Part shown: piece by piece, positions 1-11,021 of the stretch | Position numbering within the stretch: the stretch's first letter is position 1 | Layout of the letters: every line of letters starts with the position of its first letter | Origin: Botryococcus braunii | Lineage: Eukaryota > Chlorophyta > Trebouxiophyceae | DNA: 64,000 nucleotides | Reading direction: 5' to 3' | Assembly: GCA_002005505.1 (NCBI GenBank) | Contig: KV908677.1 | Coordinates: forward strand, 1 to 64,000 | The notes under the pieces: model-generated | Database searches by the model: none | Seen by the model: the letters and a program-made list of their open reading frames with translations, nothing else | Told to the model about the DNA's origin: nothing | Translations under genes and position numbers: made by a program

Positions 1-10
1 TCTCAGTTTG

Positions 11-406
11 TGTACAATTCTGGGCGTAATGTTCCCTGTATGTCCCGGCACGAAGGGTGTTAAGCTCGGTCGGGTCTCTTGCTGTGTGTAGGAGAGCAAG
101 CAGAGCCGACTATGTGTTGACACTTGTGGCAACTGATCAGAGATAAGCACCCGGAGTGCTCTTTCAGTCCCAAACAAGTACCGAGCCTTCATGCCTGCTG
201 CATATATCCTTTCTCGCAAGAACGCGTCAGATTGCATTACTCTCTTTCTCCGAAATGGAATCAGTCCAGATCAATTATGGCAGAACTCTAGAGTTCTGCC
301 ATCCCTTACTCAACCTCTAAATTGTTCACAGTGATTGCTTTAGAGAAGCCTGGCCACTATTACTCTTCTGAGGAAAGTCACTAATTGTTCTTTCACTATT
401 ATAACA
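11..406 (-). repeat. Copia A LTR, array unit 0
   Basis: On the minus strand it runs TGTTATAATAG to AATTGTACA. It is 396 bp against 400 bp in the other four A LTRs because of single-base losses (for example in GAGCCCGAC, and in CTAAGATTG at about 320). It carries the palindrome centred on AACTCTAGAGTT at 282-305. On its right is the purine-rich tract (minus-strand AAGGGGAAG) expected just upstream of a 3' LTR. Confidence 0.9.
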
Positions 407-3400
407 CTTCCCCTTGACTTTTCCTCACAAAAACTTGGCCAGTCCTAGAGCCTCACGATGGCCCTGAAATACCTGCCTTGTCAAAGGCTTGGTAAATATA
501 TCTGCCACATTCCTAGCAGAAGGAACGTATTTCACATCCACCTGTCCCAATGCAATAGCTTCCCGAGCAAAGTGAAAGCTGATTGCAATGTGCTTGGTAT
601 GCTTAGAGAACACTGGATTTCTGAGATGATTGATGCATCCCTGATTATCACAGTGGATCTTCACAATCCAAGGAGAAATACCAATTTCTTCCAGGAAACC
701 CTTCATCCAATTTGCCTCTTTGACAGCTGCACTTGCCGCCATAAACTCAGCCTCTACAGTGGATGTGGCCACTGCAGACTGCTTCTTGCTTCCCCAAACA
801 CAGCCCCTCCGAACACACGAATTACGTAACCAGTAGTGGAAAACCGATGATCCTGATCACCACCATAATCTGCATCAACAAAGCCCTCCAGCTCTGTGTC
901 ATTCCCTCCAAGTACTAGAACAAGATCCCTGGTAGCCTTCAGATATTTCAACACTCTGATGGCTTCATTCCAGTGAGCAGTAGTGGGAGTAATCCTATAC
1001 CTGGAGAGCACTCCCACAGCCTGGGAAATATCAGGCCTAGTGGTGTTAGCAATGTACAACAGTGACCCAACCAGTTCACAATATCTATGACCTGGTGGCA
1101 AGGGACTCCCAGCTCCAATGCTGGCACTGTTGTCCTTAGACACAGGTTGCTGTGTGGCCACAAAATCCTTAGTCATAGGGGTGTCAGGCCCCACAGACTC
1201 CAGATCCAGCCCAAATTTCTCAATGAGTGCATCAATCTTGGGAATAAGCTCAATGAAATCAACCCTTTCTCTCTATCTCTCATCACTTGGCAGCCCAGGA
1301 AATCTTTCACCTCTCCTAGATCATGAATGGTGAACTCCTGCTTAAGCAACCCTTTCACTCTCTCAATCTCACCCATGCCCTTGGAAACTATCAATAGATC
1401 ATCAACATAAATCAGCACAAAGGATTTTCCACCATCCACAGAACATTTCACATAGACACCAGCATCACTCTTGCACACCTCATACCCCATGGTATGGAGC
1501 TTTTCATTGAGGGTCTTATGCCATGCCCTTGGAGCTTGCTTCAGGCCATACAGTGCCTTCTTCAAGCGACACACTGTGTTCCCATCCCCATTTTCAAACC
1601 CAGGAGGTTGTGTGACATAGACCTCCTCCTCTAATTCACCATTTAAAAATGCAGTCTTGACATCCACCTGGTGGATTTCAAGACCCTCTTGTGCAGCCAC
1701 TGACAGCAAAGCTCTCCTAGACCCATAACTGCTGGTGGGAGCAAATACCTCCATTACATCCACTCCTGGAATTTGCCTACACCCTTGAGCCACTAGCCTA
1801 GCCTTGAACCTCAGCACATTACCATGAGCATCCATTTTCACTGAAAAAATCCAGTGAACTGGGATTACTTTGTGGCCACGAGGTCTCGGAACAAACTCCA
1901 TCACCTCATGAGCATCTAATGAATTTTGCTCTTCCTGCATAGCAGCCTTCCAATATTCCCACTGTGGGGACTGCTTGGCCTCCTTTAGACTGGAAGGCAC
2001 ACTAATCTTCCCAAATCTCACCCCAGTGTGCTTCCCCTGATCTTGCTTACTCTCACACTCACTGTCACCCACTACTCTTTCGCTGAATGTTGCCGCACTG
2101 CATGTGGGAACTGTGGGCAAAGATCCACACCTCCCCCTCTGCTCTTTCTCTCTCTTAGACTCACAGCTAGCCCTCTCAAGCTTGCTGTCAGACACTCTAA
2201 CATCATCCTCCCAAACACAGGTACCTCTCGGAAAGCTCTTGTAATTGGGAGAATTCTCACACTGTCTGGGCTTCCGATTCACCTCCTCAGACACACTCTC
2301 ACATGGCTGACGGTCTGCAGACCCGTCAGGACTCTCACAGGCATTTGAACCACTCTGCATTGCATGAGCTCTTGGTCTATCTTGAGGCTGTGCCCATGTC
2401 TCTCTCTCTCTCTGTCTGCTCCCTCTTAGACATGAGCGCTGGGGCGCAGGCCCAGCAGCACACTCCCATGCATGGCCCACACTTGCGTGGCTGGCACCAC
2501 ATTGTCCTTGGGCATCACAGATTGAATTCTCATCTCTAACATGTCTCTCAGGCACTGAACAGGTCCCACCCGTACAGCTCATCTCACTTGGACCATCTGC
2601 AGTCTGATCAGAGACTGCCCCCCTCTCATCTCTTACAAGTGAAACAGGTCTCTCGGTGTCCTGCCCCAATTCCTGCGCTTCCCCTGGTCCCTGTGACTCT
2701 GTGTCACCTTCAGTCATCCCCTCTCGCTCACAGCTCTCTCCCTTATCCTGTGCCAGCAGGATATCTCGAGCCGCAGTTCGTTGCTCGTAGCGTTGAGCTC
2801 GCGACAGTCCGTCCGGAGGCGGAATGGTAGTAGCCGGATGAGTGTTACGCAGTGATTGCTGTACTCGCTCTAAGATCCGTTGGTGTTGCCCGCCGTCTGC
2901 ACTTCCTCGCGCCAGTCGTTGAATTGCGTCCAGAGCCCCGGACTGATCCAAGTCCGGCTGCTGTTCTCCCGTGCTTGATTCGGGAGTCACATTGAGAATG
3001 CCCTCCTCTTGGGAAGGCTTCCCCTGACTAGCAGGCTCAGTTGCAGCCTGGTCAGAGGGTACTGGGAAGGAGCTGTCAGGTCTACTGCTGGAGCATGGGC
3101 TGCTGACAGTCTGATTCTGCGTGCTGCGCTGTGGCAATGACACCACTGGGTTGCTGCTGTGCATTGGCCCTGGTAAGTCTTCAGGGTATGAGAACTGCTG
3201 AGGCTGGTCAGGGAGAACTGCCATTCCCACCCGAGTAGCTCCTCGAATGTGTTCCACAAATTGGACATCTCTGCTCTCTCTCCATATCCCCCCTCCCATA
3301 TAGACACGGTATGCCTTTGATGCTGGAGAGTAACCAGTGAACATCCCAGCCACAGCCTTTGGTGCAAATGCCCCCCTCTGCTGATCAGGAACGTGCACAA

Positions 3401-3755
3401 ATGCAAGGCATCCCCATGTGCGCAGCAAGGATACATCTGGTTTATATCCCATGAACATTTCGCAGGGAGATAGGGGCCTGCCTGTGCTGGGTCCCATATT
3501 TAGGAGGGTGCAGGCTGTCTCCAGGGCTTCCTTCCACATAACAGGGCTTGCTGCAGCAAAATTGAGGAGGGTCCTGGTGCGCTCCTTGAGGGTTCTGTTG
3601 GCTCTCTCAGCAACTCCATTCTGCTGAGGGGTATGTGGGGCAGATGTCTCCAGCTTAGTGCCCTGGGATGCACAAAATTCTTTGAACTTGGCATTTAAGA
3701 ACTCTGTGCCTCTGTCACTGCGGATGCACTTCACTGTAGTTTCCTTCTCAGTTTG
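407..3755 (-). pseudogene. pol: Copia A pol 3' half, array unit 0 (integrase C-part, linker, RT, RNase H)
   Basis: Minus-strand remnant covering the integrase core from TVKCIRSDRGTEF, the catalytic E in NGVAERAN, the long linker, RT with YVDDLL near 1400 and a copia RNase H. Open stretches are 425-772, 754-1194 and 1173-3755. One-base losses near 797 and 1246 shift the frame. Unlike the next two copies, the RNase H tail is full length here and ends in a conserved GLAKFL stretch, because the sequence near 526-530 lacks the TAA seen in the other copies. Everything upstream of mid-integrase is missing and replaced by the neighbouring LTR at 3756. A stand-alone protein is unlikely. Confidence 0.9.
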
Positions 3756-4155
3756 TGTACAATTCTGGGCGTAATGTTCCCTGTATGTCCCGGCACGAAG
3801 GGTGTTAAGCTCGGTCGGGTCTCTTGCTGTGTGTAGGAGAGCAAGCAGAGCCCGACTATGTGTTGACACTTGTGGCAACTGATCAGAGATAAGCACCCGG
3901 AGTGCTCTTTCAGTCCCAAACAAGTACCGAGTCCTTCATGCCTGCTGCATATATCCTTTCTCGCAAGAACGCGTCAGATTGCATTACTCTCTTTCTCCGA
4001 AATGGAATCAGTCCAGATCAATTATGGCAGAACTCTAGAGTTCTGCCATCCCTTACTCAACCTCTAAGATTGTTCACAGTGATTGCTTTAGAGAAGCCTG
4101 GCCACTATTACTCTTCTGATGGAAAGTCACTAATTGTTCTTTCACTATTATAACA
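3756..4155 (-). repeat. Copia A1 3' LTR
   Basis: A 400-bp LTR, TGTTATAATAG...AATTGTACA on the minus strand. It differs from the LTR at 7506-7905 at one position that I can see (about 4121, T for G), but by about nine from its presumed 5' partner at 23579-23978. That pattern indicates exchange with the neighbouring A2 3' LTR. The purine tract on its right (4156-4170, minus strand AAGTCAAGGGGAAG) fits a 3' LTR. Confidence 0.9.
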
Positions 4156-7100
4156 CTTCCCCTTGACTTTTCCTCACAAAAACTTGGCCAGTCCTAGAGC
4201 CTCACGATGGCCCTGAAATACCTGCCTTGTCAAAGGCTTGGTAAATATATCTGCCACATTCCTAGCAGAAGGAATTATTTCACATCCACCTGTCCCAATG
4301 CAATAGCTTCCCGAGCAAAGTGAAAGCTGATTGCAATGTGCTTGGTATGCTTAGAGAACACTGGATTTCTGAGATGATTGATGCATCCCTGATTATCACA
4401 GTGGATCTTCACAATCCAAGGAGAAATACCAATTTCTTCCAGGAAACCCTTCATCCAATTTGCCTCTTTGACAGCTGCACTTGCCGCCATAAACTCAGCC
4501 TCTACAGTGGATGTGGCCACTGCAGACTGCTTCTTGCTTCCCCAAACTACAGCCCCTCCGAACACACGAATTACGTAACCAGTAGTGGAAAACCGATGAT
4601 CCTGATCACCACCATAATCTGCATCAACAAAGCCCTCCAGCTCTGTGTCATTCCCTCCAAGTACTAGAACAAGATCCCTGGTAGCCTTCAGATATTTCAA
4701 CACTCTGATGGCTTCATTCCAGTGAGCAGTAGTGGGAGTAATCCTATACCTGGAGAGCACTCCCACAGCCTGGGAAATATCAGGCCTAGTGGTGTTAGCA
4801 ATGTACAACAGTGACCCAACCAGTTCACAATATCTATGACCTGGTGGCAAGGGACTCCCAGCTCCAATGCTGGCACTGTTGTCCTTAGACACAGGTTGCT
4901 GTGTGGCCACAAAATCCTTAGTCATAGGGGTGTCAGGCCCCACAGACTCCAGATCCAGCCCAAATTTCTCAATGAGTGCATCAATCTTGGGAATGCAGCT
5001 CAATGAAATCAACCCTTTCTCTCTATCTCTCATCACTTGGCAGCCCAGGAAATCTTTCACCTCTCCTAGATCATGAATGGTGAACTCCTGCTTAAGCAAC
5101 CCTTTCACTCTCTCAATCTCACCCATGCCCTTGGAAACTATCAATAGATCATCAACATAAATCAGCACAAAGGATTTTCCACCATCCACAGAACATTTCA
5201 CATAGACACCAGCATCACTCTTGCACACCTCATACCCCATGGTATGGAGCTTTTCATTGAGGGTCTTATGCCATGCCCTTGGAGCTTGCTTCAGGCCATA
5301 CAGTGCCTTCTTCAAGCGACACACTGTGTTCCCATCCCCATTTTCAAACCCAGGAGGTTGTGTGACATAGACCTCCTCCTCTAATTCACCATTTAAAAAT
5401 GCAGTCTTGACATCCACCTGGTGGATTTCAAGACCCTCTTGTGCAGCCACTGACAGCAAAGCTCTCCTAGACCCATAACTGCTGGTGGGAGCAAATACCT
5501 CCATTACATCCACTCCTGGAATTTGCCTACACCCTTGAGCCACTAGCCTAGCCTTGAACCTCAGCACATTACCATGAGCATCCATTTTCACTGAAAAAAT
5601 CCAGTGAACTGGGATTACTTTGTGGCCACGAGGTCTCGGAACAAACTCCATCACCTCATGAGCATCTAATGAATTTTGCTCTTCCTGCATAGCAGCCTTC
5701 CAATATTCCCACTGTGGGGACTGCTTGGCCTCCTTTAGACTGGAAGGCACACTAATCTTCCCAAATCTCACCCCAGTGTGCTTCCCCTGATCTTGCTTAC
5801 TCTCACACTCACTGTCACCCACTACTCTTTCGCTGAATGTTGCCGCACTGCATGTGGGAACTGTGGGCAAAGATCCACACCTCCCCCTCTGCTCTTTCTC
5901 TCTCTTAGACTCACAGCTAGCCCTCTCAAGCTTGCTGTCAGACACTCTAACATCATCCTCCCAAACACAGGTACCTCTCGGAAAGCTCTTGTAATTGGGA
6001 GAATTCTCACACTGTCTGGGCTTCCGATTCACCTCCTCAGACACACTCTCACATGGCTGACGGTCTGCAGACCCGTCAGGACTCTCACAGGCATTTGAAC
6101 CACTCTGCATTGCATGAGCTCTTGGTCTGTCTTGAGGCTGTGCCCATGTCTCTCTCTCTCTCTGTCTGCTCCCTCTTAGACATGAGCGCTGGGGCGCAGG
6201 CCCAGCAGCACACTCCCATGCATGGCCCACACTTGCGTGGCTGGCACCACATTGTCCTTGGGCATCACAGATTGAATTCTCATCTCTAACATGTCTCTCA
6301 GGCACTGAACAGGTCCCACCCGTACAGCTCATCTCACTTGGACCATCTGCAGTCTGATCAGAGACTGCCCCCCTCTCATCTCTTACAAGTGAAACAGGTC
6401 TCTCGGTGTCCTGCCCCAATTCCTGCGCTTCCCCTGGTCCCTGTGACTCTGTGTCACCTTCAGTCATCCCCTCTCGCTCACAGCTCTCTCCCTTATCCTG
6501 TGCCAGCAGGATATCTCGAGCCGCAGTTCGTTGCTCGTAGCGTTGAGCTCGCGACAGTCCGTCCGGAGGCGGAATGGTAGTAGCCGGATGAGTGTTACGC
6601 AGTGATTGCTGTACTCGCTCTAAGATCCGTTGGTGTTGCCCGCCGTCTGCACTTCCTCGCGCCAGTCGTTGAATTGCGTCCAGAGCCCCGGACTGATCCA
6701 AGTCCGGCTGCTGTTCTCCCGTGCTTGATTCGGGAGTCACATTGAGAATGCCCTCCTCTTGGGAAGGCTTCCCCTGACTAGCAGGCTCAGTTGCAGCCTG
6801 GTCAGAGGGTACTGGGAAGGAGCTGTCAGGTCTACTGCTGGAGCATGGGCTGCTGACAGTCTGATTCTGCGTGCTGCGCTGTGGCAATGACACCACTGGG
6901 TTGCTGCTGTGCATTGGCCCTGGTAAGTCTTCAGGGTATGAGAACTGCTGAGGCTGGTCAGGGAGAACTGCCATTCCCACCCGAGTAGCTCCTCGAATGT
7001 GTTCCACAAATTGGACATCTCTGCTCTCTCTCCATATCCCCCCTCCCATATAGACACGGTATGCCTTTGATGCTGGAGAGTAACCAGTGAACATCCCAGC

Positions 7101-7505
7101 CACAGCCTTTGGTGCAAATGCCCCCCTCTGCTGATCAGGAACGTGCACAAATGCAAGGCATCCCCATGTGCGCAGCAAGGATACATCTGGTTTATATCCC
7201 ATGAACATTTCGCAGGGAGATAGGGGCCTGCCTGTGCTGGGTCCCATATTTAGGAGGGTGCAGGCTGTCTCCAGGGCTTCCTTCCACATAACAGGGCTTG
7301 CTGCAGCAAAATTGAGGAGGGTCCTGGTGCGCTCCTTGAGGGTTCTGTTGGCTCTCTCAGCAACTCCATTCTGCTGAGGGGTATGTGGGGCAGATGTCTC
7401 CAGCTTAGTGCCCTGGGATGCACAAAATTCTTTGAACTTGGCATTTAAGAACTCTGTGCCTCTGTCACTGCGGATGCACTTCACTGTAGTTTCCTTCTCA
7501 GTTTG
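4156..7505 (-). pseudogene. pol: Copia A1 pol 3' half (integrase C-part to RNase H)
   Basis: Open from 7673, inside the LTR on its right, to 4275 (1132 codons), because the LTR supplies an in-frame start and about 63 residues ahead of the integrase fragment. Domains in order: integrase second D (SDRGTEF) and E (NGVAER), a Cys/Ser-rich linker of about 300 residues, RT with YVDDLL (near 5150), and RNase H with DADYGG and the EAEFMA motif. A TAA at 4275-4277 removes the last roughly 35 RNase H residues kept in unit 0. The rest of A1 pol lies at 21056-22980 on the far side of the A2 insertion. It encodes cDNA synthesis functions but cannot act as a full polyprotein. Confidence 0.92.
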
Positions 7506-7905
7506 TGTACAATTCTGGGCGTAATGTTCCCTGTATGTCCCGGCACGAAGGGTGTTAAGCTCGGTCGGGTCTCTTGCTGTGTGTAGGAGAGCAAGCAGAG
7601 CCCGACTATGTGTTGACACTTGTGGCAACTGATCAGAGATAAGCACCCGGAGTGCTCTTTCAGTCCCAAACAAGTACCGAGTCCTTCATGCCTGCTGCAT
7701 ATATCCTTTCTCGCAAGAACGCGTCAGATTGCATTACTCTCTTTCTCCGAAATGGAATCAGTCCAGATCAATTATGGCAGAACTCTAGAGTTCTGCCATC
7801 CCTTACTCAACCTCTAAGATTGTTCACAGTGATTGCTTTAGAGAAGCCTGGCCACTATTACTCTTCTGAGGGAAAGTCACTAATTGTTCTTTCACTATTA
7901 TAACA
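7506..7905 (-). repeat. Copia A2 3' LTR
   Basis: A 400-bp LTR flanked on the left by target duplication GTTTG (7501-7505), matching 21056-21060. It differs from its 5' partner (20656-21055) by about five substitutions, but by only one from the A1 3' LTR. Purine tract at 7906-7920 on the minus strand. Confidence 0.93.
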
Positions 7906-10506
7906 CTTCCCCTTGACTTTTCCTCACAAAAACTTGGCCAGTCCTAGAGCCTCACGATGGCCCTGAAATACCTGCCTTGTCAAAGGCTTGGTAAATATAT
8001 CTGCCACATTCCTAGCAGAAGGAATTATTTCACATCCACCTGTCCCAATGCAATAGCTTCCCGAGCAAAGTGAAAGCTGATTGCAATGTGCTTGGTATGC
8101 TTAGAGAACACTGGATTTCTGAGATGATTGATGCATCCCTGATTATCACAGTGGATCTTCACAATCCAAGGAGAAATACCAATTTCTTCCAGGAAACCCT
8201 TCATCCAATTTGCCTCTTTGACAGCTGCACTTGCCGCCATAAACTCAGCCTCTACAGTGGATGTGGCCACTGCAGACTGCTTCTTGCTTCCCCAAACTAC
8301 AGCCCCTCCGAACACACGAATTACGTAACCAGTAGTGGAAAACCGATGATCCTGATCACCACCATAATCTGCATCAACAAAGCCCTCCAGCTCTGTGTCA
8401 TTCCCTCCAAGTACTAGAACAAGATCCCTGGTAGCCTTCAGATATTTCAACACTCTGATGGCTTCATTCCAGTGAGCAGTAGTGGGAGTAATCCTATACC
8501 TGGAGAGCACTCCCACAGCCTGGGAAATATCAGGCCTAGTGGTGTTAGCAATGTACAACAGTGACCCAACCAGTTCACAATATCTATGACCTGGTGGCAA
8601 GGGACTCCCAGCTCCAATGCTGGCACTGTTGTCCTTAGACACAGGTTGCTGTGTGGCCACAAAATCCTTAGTCATAGGGGTGTCAGGCCCCACAGACTCC
8701 AGATCCAGCCCAAATTTCTCAATGAGTGCATCAATCTTGGGAATGCAGCTCAATGAAATCAACCCTTTCTCTCTATCTCTCATCACTTGGCAGCCCAGGA
8801 AATCTTTCACCTCTCCTAGATCATGAATGGTGAACTCCTGCTTAAGCAACCCTTTCACTCTCTCAATCTCACCCATGCCCTTGGAAACTATCAATAGATC
8901 ATCAACATAAATCAGCACAAAGGATTTTCCACCATCCACAGAACATTTCACATAGACACCAGCATCACTCTTGCACACCTCATACCCCATGGTATGGAGC
9001 TTTTCATTGAGGGTCTTATGCCATGCCCTTGGAGCTTGCTTCAGGCCATACAGTGCCTTCTTCAAGCGACACACTGTGTTCCCATCCCCATTTTCAAACC
9101 CAGGAGGTTGTGTGACATAGACCTCCTCCTCTAATTCACCATTTAAAAATGCAGTCTTGACATCCACCTGGTGGATTTCAAGACCCTCTTGTGCAGCCAC
9201 TGACAGCAAAGCTCTCCTAGACCCATAACTGCTGGTGGGAGCAAATACCTCCATTACATCCACTCCTGGAATTTGCCTACACCCTTGAGCCACTAGCCTA
9301 GCCTTGAACCTCAGCACATTACCATGAGCATCCATTTTCACTGAAAAAATCCAGTGAACTGGGATTACTTTGTGGCCACGAGGTCTCGGAACAAACTCCA
9401 TCACCTCATGAGCATCTAATGAATTTTGCTCTTCCTGCATAGCAGCCTTCCAATATTCCCACTGTGGGGACTGCTTGGCCTCCTTTAGACTGGAAGGCAC
9501 ACTAATCTTCCCAAATCTCACCCCAGTGTGCTTCCCCTGATCTTGCTTACTCTCACACTCACTGTCACCCACTACTCTTTCGCTGAATGTTGCCGCACTG
9601 CATGTGGGAACTGTGGGCAAAGATCCACACCTCCCCCTCTGCTCTTTCTCTCTCTTAGACTCACAGCTAGCCCTCTCAAGCTTGCTGTCAGACACTCTAA
9701 CATCATCCTCCCAAACACAGGTACCTCTCGGAAAGCTCTTGTAATTGGGAGAATTCTCACACTGTCTGAGCTTCCGATTCACCTCCTCAGACACACTCTC
9801 ACATGGCTGACGGTCTGCAGACCCGTCAGGACTCTCACAGGCATTTGAACCACTCTGCATTGCATGAGCTCTTGGTCTGTCTTGAGGCTGTGACCATGTC
9901 TCTCTCTCTCTCTGTCTGCTCCCTCTTAGACATGAGCGCTGGGGCGCAGGCCCAGCAGCACACTCCCATGCATGGCCCACACTTGCGTGGCTGGCACCAC
10001 ATTGTCCTTGGGCATCACAAATTGAATTCTCATCTCTAACATGTCTCTCAGGCACTGAACAGGTCCCACCCGTACAGCTCATCTCACTTGGACCATCTGC
10101 AGTCTGATCAGAGACTGCCCCCCTCTCATCTCTTACAAGTGAAACAGGTCTCTCGGTGTCCTGCCCCAATTCCTGCGCTTCCCCTGGTCCCTGTGACTCT
10201 GTGTCACCTTAAGTCATCCCCTCTCGCTCACAGCTCTCTCCCTTATCCTGTGCCAGCAGGATATCTCGAGCCGCAGTTCGTTGCTCGTAGCGTTGAGCCC
10301 GCGACAGTCCGTCCGGAGGCGGAATGGTAGTAGCCGGATGAGTGTTACGCAGTGATTGCTGTACTCGCTCTAAGATCCGTTGGTGTTGCCCGCGGTCTGC
10401 ACTTCCTCGCGCCAGTCGTTGAATTGCGTCCAGAGCCCCGGACTGATCCAAGTCCGGCTGCTGTTCTCCCGTGCTTGATTCGGGAGTCACATTGAGAATG
10501 CCCTCC
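7906..10506 (-). pseudogene. pol: Copia A2 pol 3' part (linker, RT, RNase H)
   Basis: Continues the A2 reading frame interrupted by gypsy 1. It is open from 10506 to a TAA at 10209-10211 (GAA to TAA change in the linker), then open from about 10169 to 8025 through RT (YVDDLL) and RNase H. The RNase H tail ends early at the same TAA as in A1 (8025-8027). About six substitutions separate it from the A1 copy over 2.6 kb. Broken by a nonsense codon as well as by the inserted element at 10507. Confidence 0.9.
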
Positions 10507-10805
10507 TGTAACAGGAATAGTCGCGTGTTATAGGAAAATGACCGGACCACGAGGATTTGGACCTCCATAAAGGTCCCTTCGTGAGTTATGTTCCTCCACG
10601 CCAAGAAGTGGCTACTTCACGCGCCAAGGGAGTGACCCCTTACTTGACAAGGCGCATTGGCGATGGAGACAGGGACACACTTAGAACAGGATAGAATAAG
10701 GCTTTGGCAGAGGAAGGACCGGGCCGGACTGGACGGGTACTGAGGTGGAGCCCAAACAACTTGTAACCATTGTTTTCGCATCCTTTGGCCGTTTCTACTG
10801 TATCA
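10507..10805 (+). repeat. Gypsy 1 5' LTR
   Basis: 299 bp, TGTAACAGGAATAG to TTCTACTGTATCA, preceded by CCTCC. Same sequence as 17085-17383 on reading by eye. Confidence 0.95.
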
Positions 10806-10806
10806 C

Positions 10807-10818
10807 TGGTATCGGCGA
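10807..10818 (+). promoter_or_regulatory. Gypsy 1 primer binding site
   Basis: TGGTATCGGCGA starts two bases after the LTR end, the expected place for the tRNA primer site. The same 12 bases occupy the same place in gypsy D, E and F. It implies a primer tRNA whose 3' end is TCGCCGATACCA. The inferred A1-U72 pair is typical of eukaryotic initiator tRNA, but the tRNA itself is not in the window. Confidence 0.85.
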
Positions 10819-11021
10819 GAGGGGCCAAATTTTGAGCTCCTCTCGTTGAAAAAATTTCCCAAAGAAGTTTTTCAGAGAATTCTATAGATTCGGATTGGGT
10901 TAGTTGTGGTGTGTGTGGCGCTTTTAGGGGCCTACGACTCGGGTCACCGAGTTTAGGGCCCCCACCCGGACTTTCTCGATTTCCTGTGTCACCGAGCCTC
11001 GCCAGCACTGACAGCTCAGAA

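Larger units (their letters stand above)
1..7505 (-). repeat. Head-to-tail array of LTR + 3' half of copia A pol, 3750-bp period
   Basis: The junction CTCAGTTTG|TGTACA occurs at 10/11, 3755/3756 and 7505/7506. Between junctions lie one A-type LTR and the pol segment from mid-integrase to the end of RNase H. The unit at 3756-7505 is 3750 bp; the unit at 11-3755 is 3745 bp because of small indels. The array runs off the left edge, since bases 1-10 repeat the unit end. GTTTG is also the target duplication of copia A2 (copy at 21056-21060). The array therefore looks like amplification of the interval between the A1 3' LTR and the A2 3' LTR by unequal LTR-LTR recombination. An assembly collapse or expansion cannot be excluded from sequence alone. 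Confidence 0.85.

Noticed and set aside
2028..2830. Plus-strand ORFs of 60-110 codons across the copia A linker, recurring in each copy
   Set aside because: They are antisense to the pol linker, lack family motifs, and recur only because the DNA is repeated.
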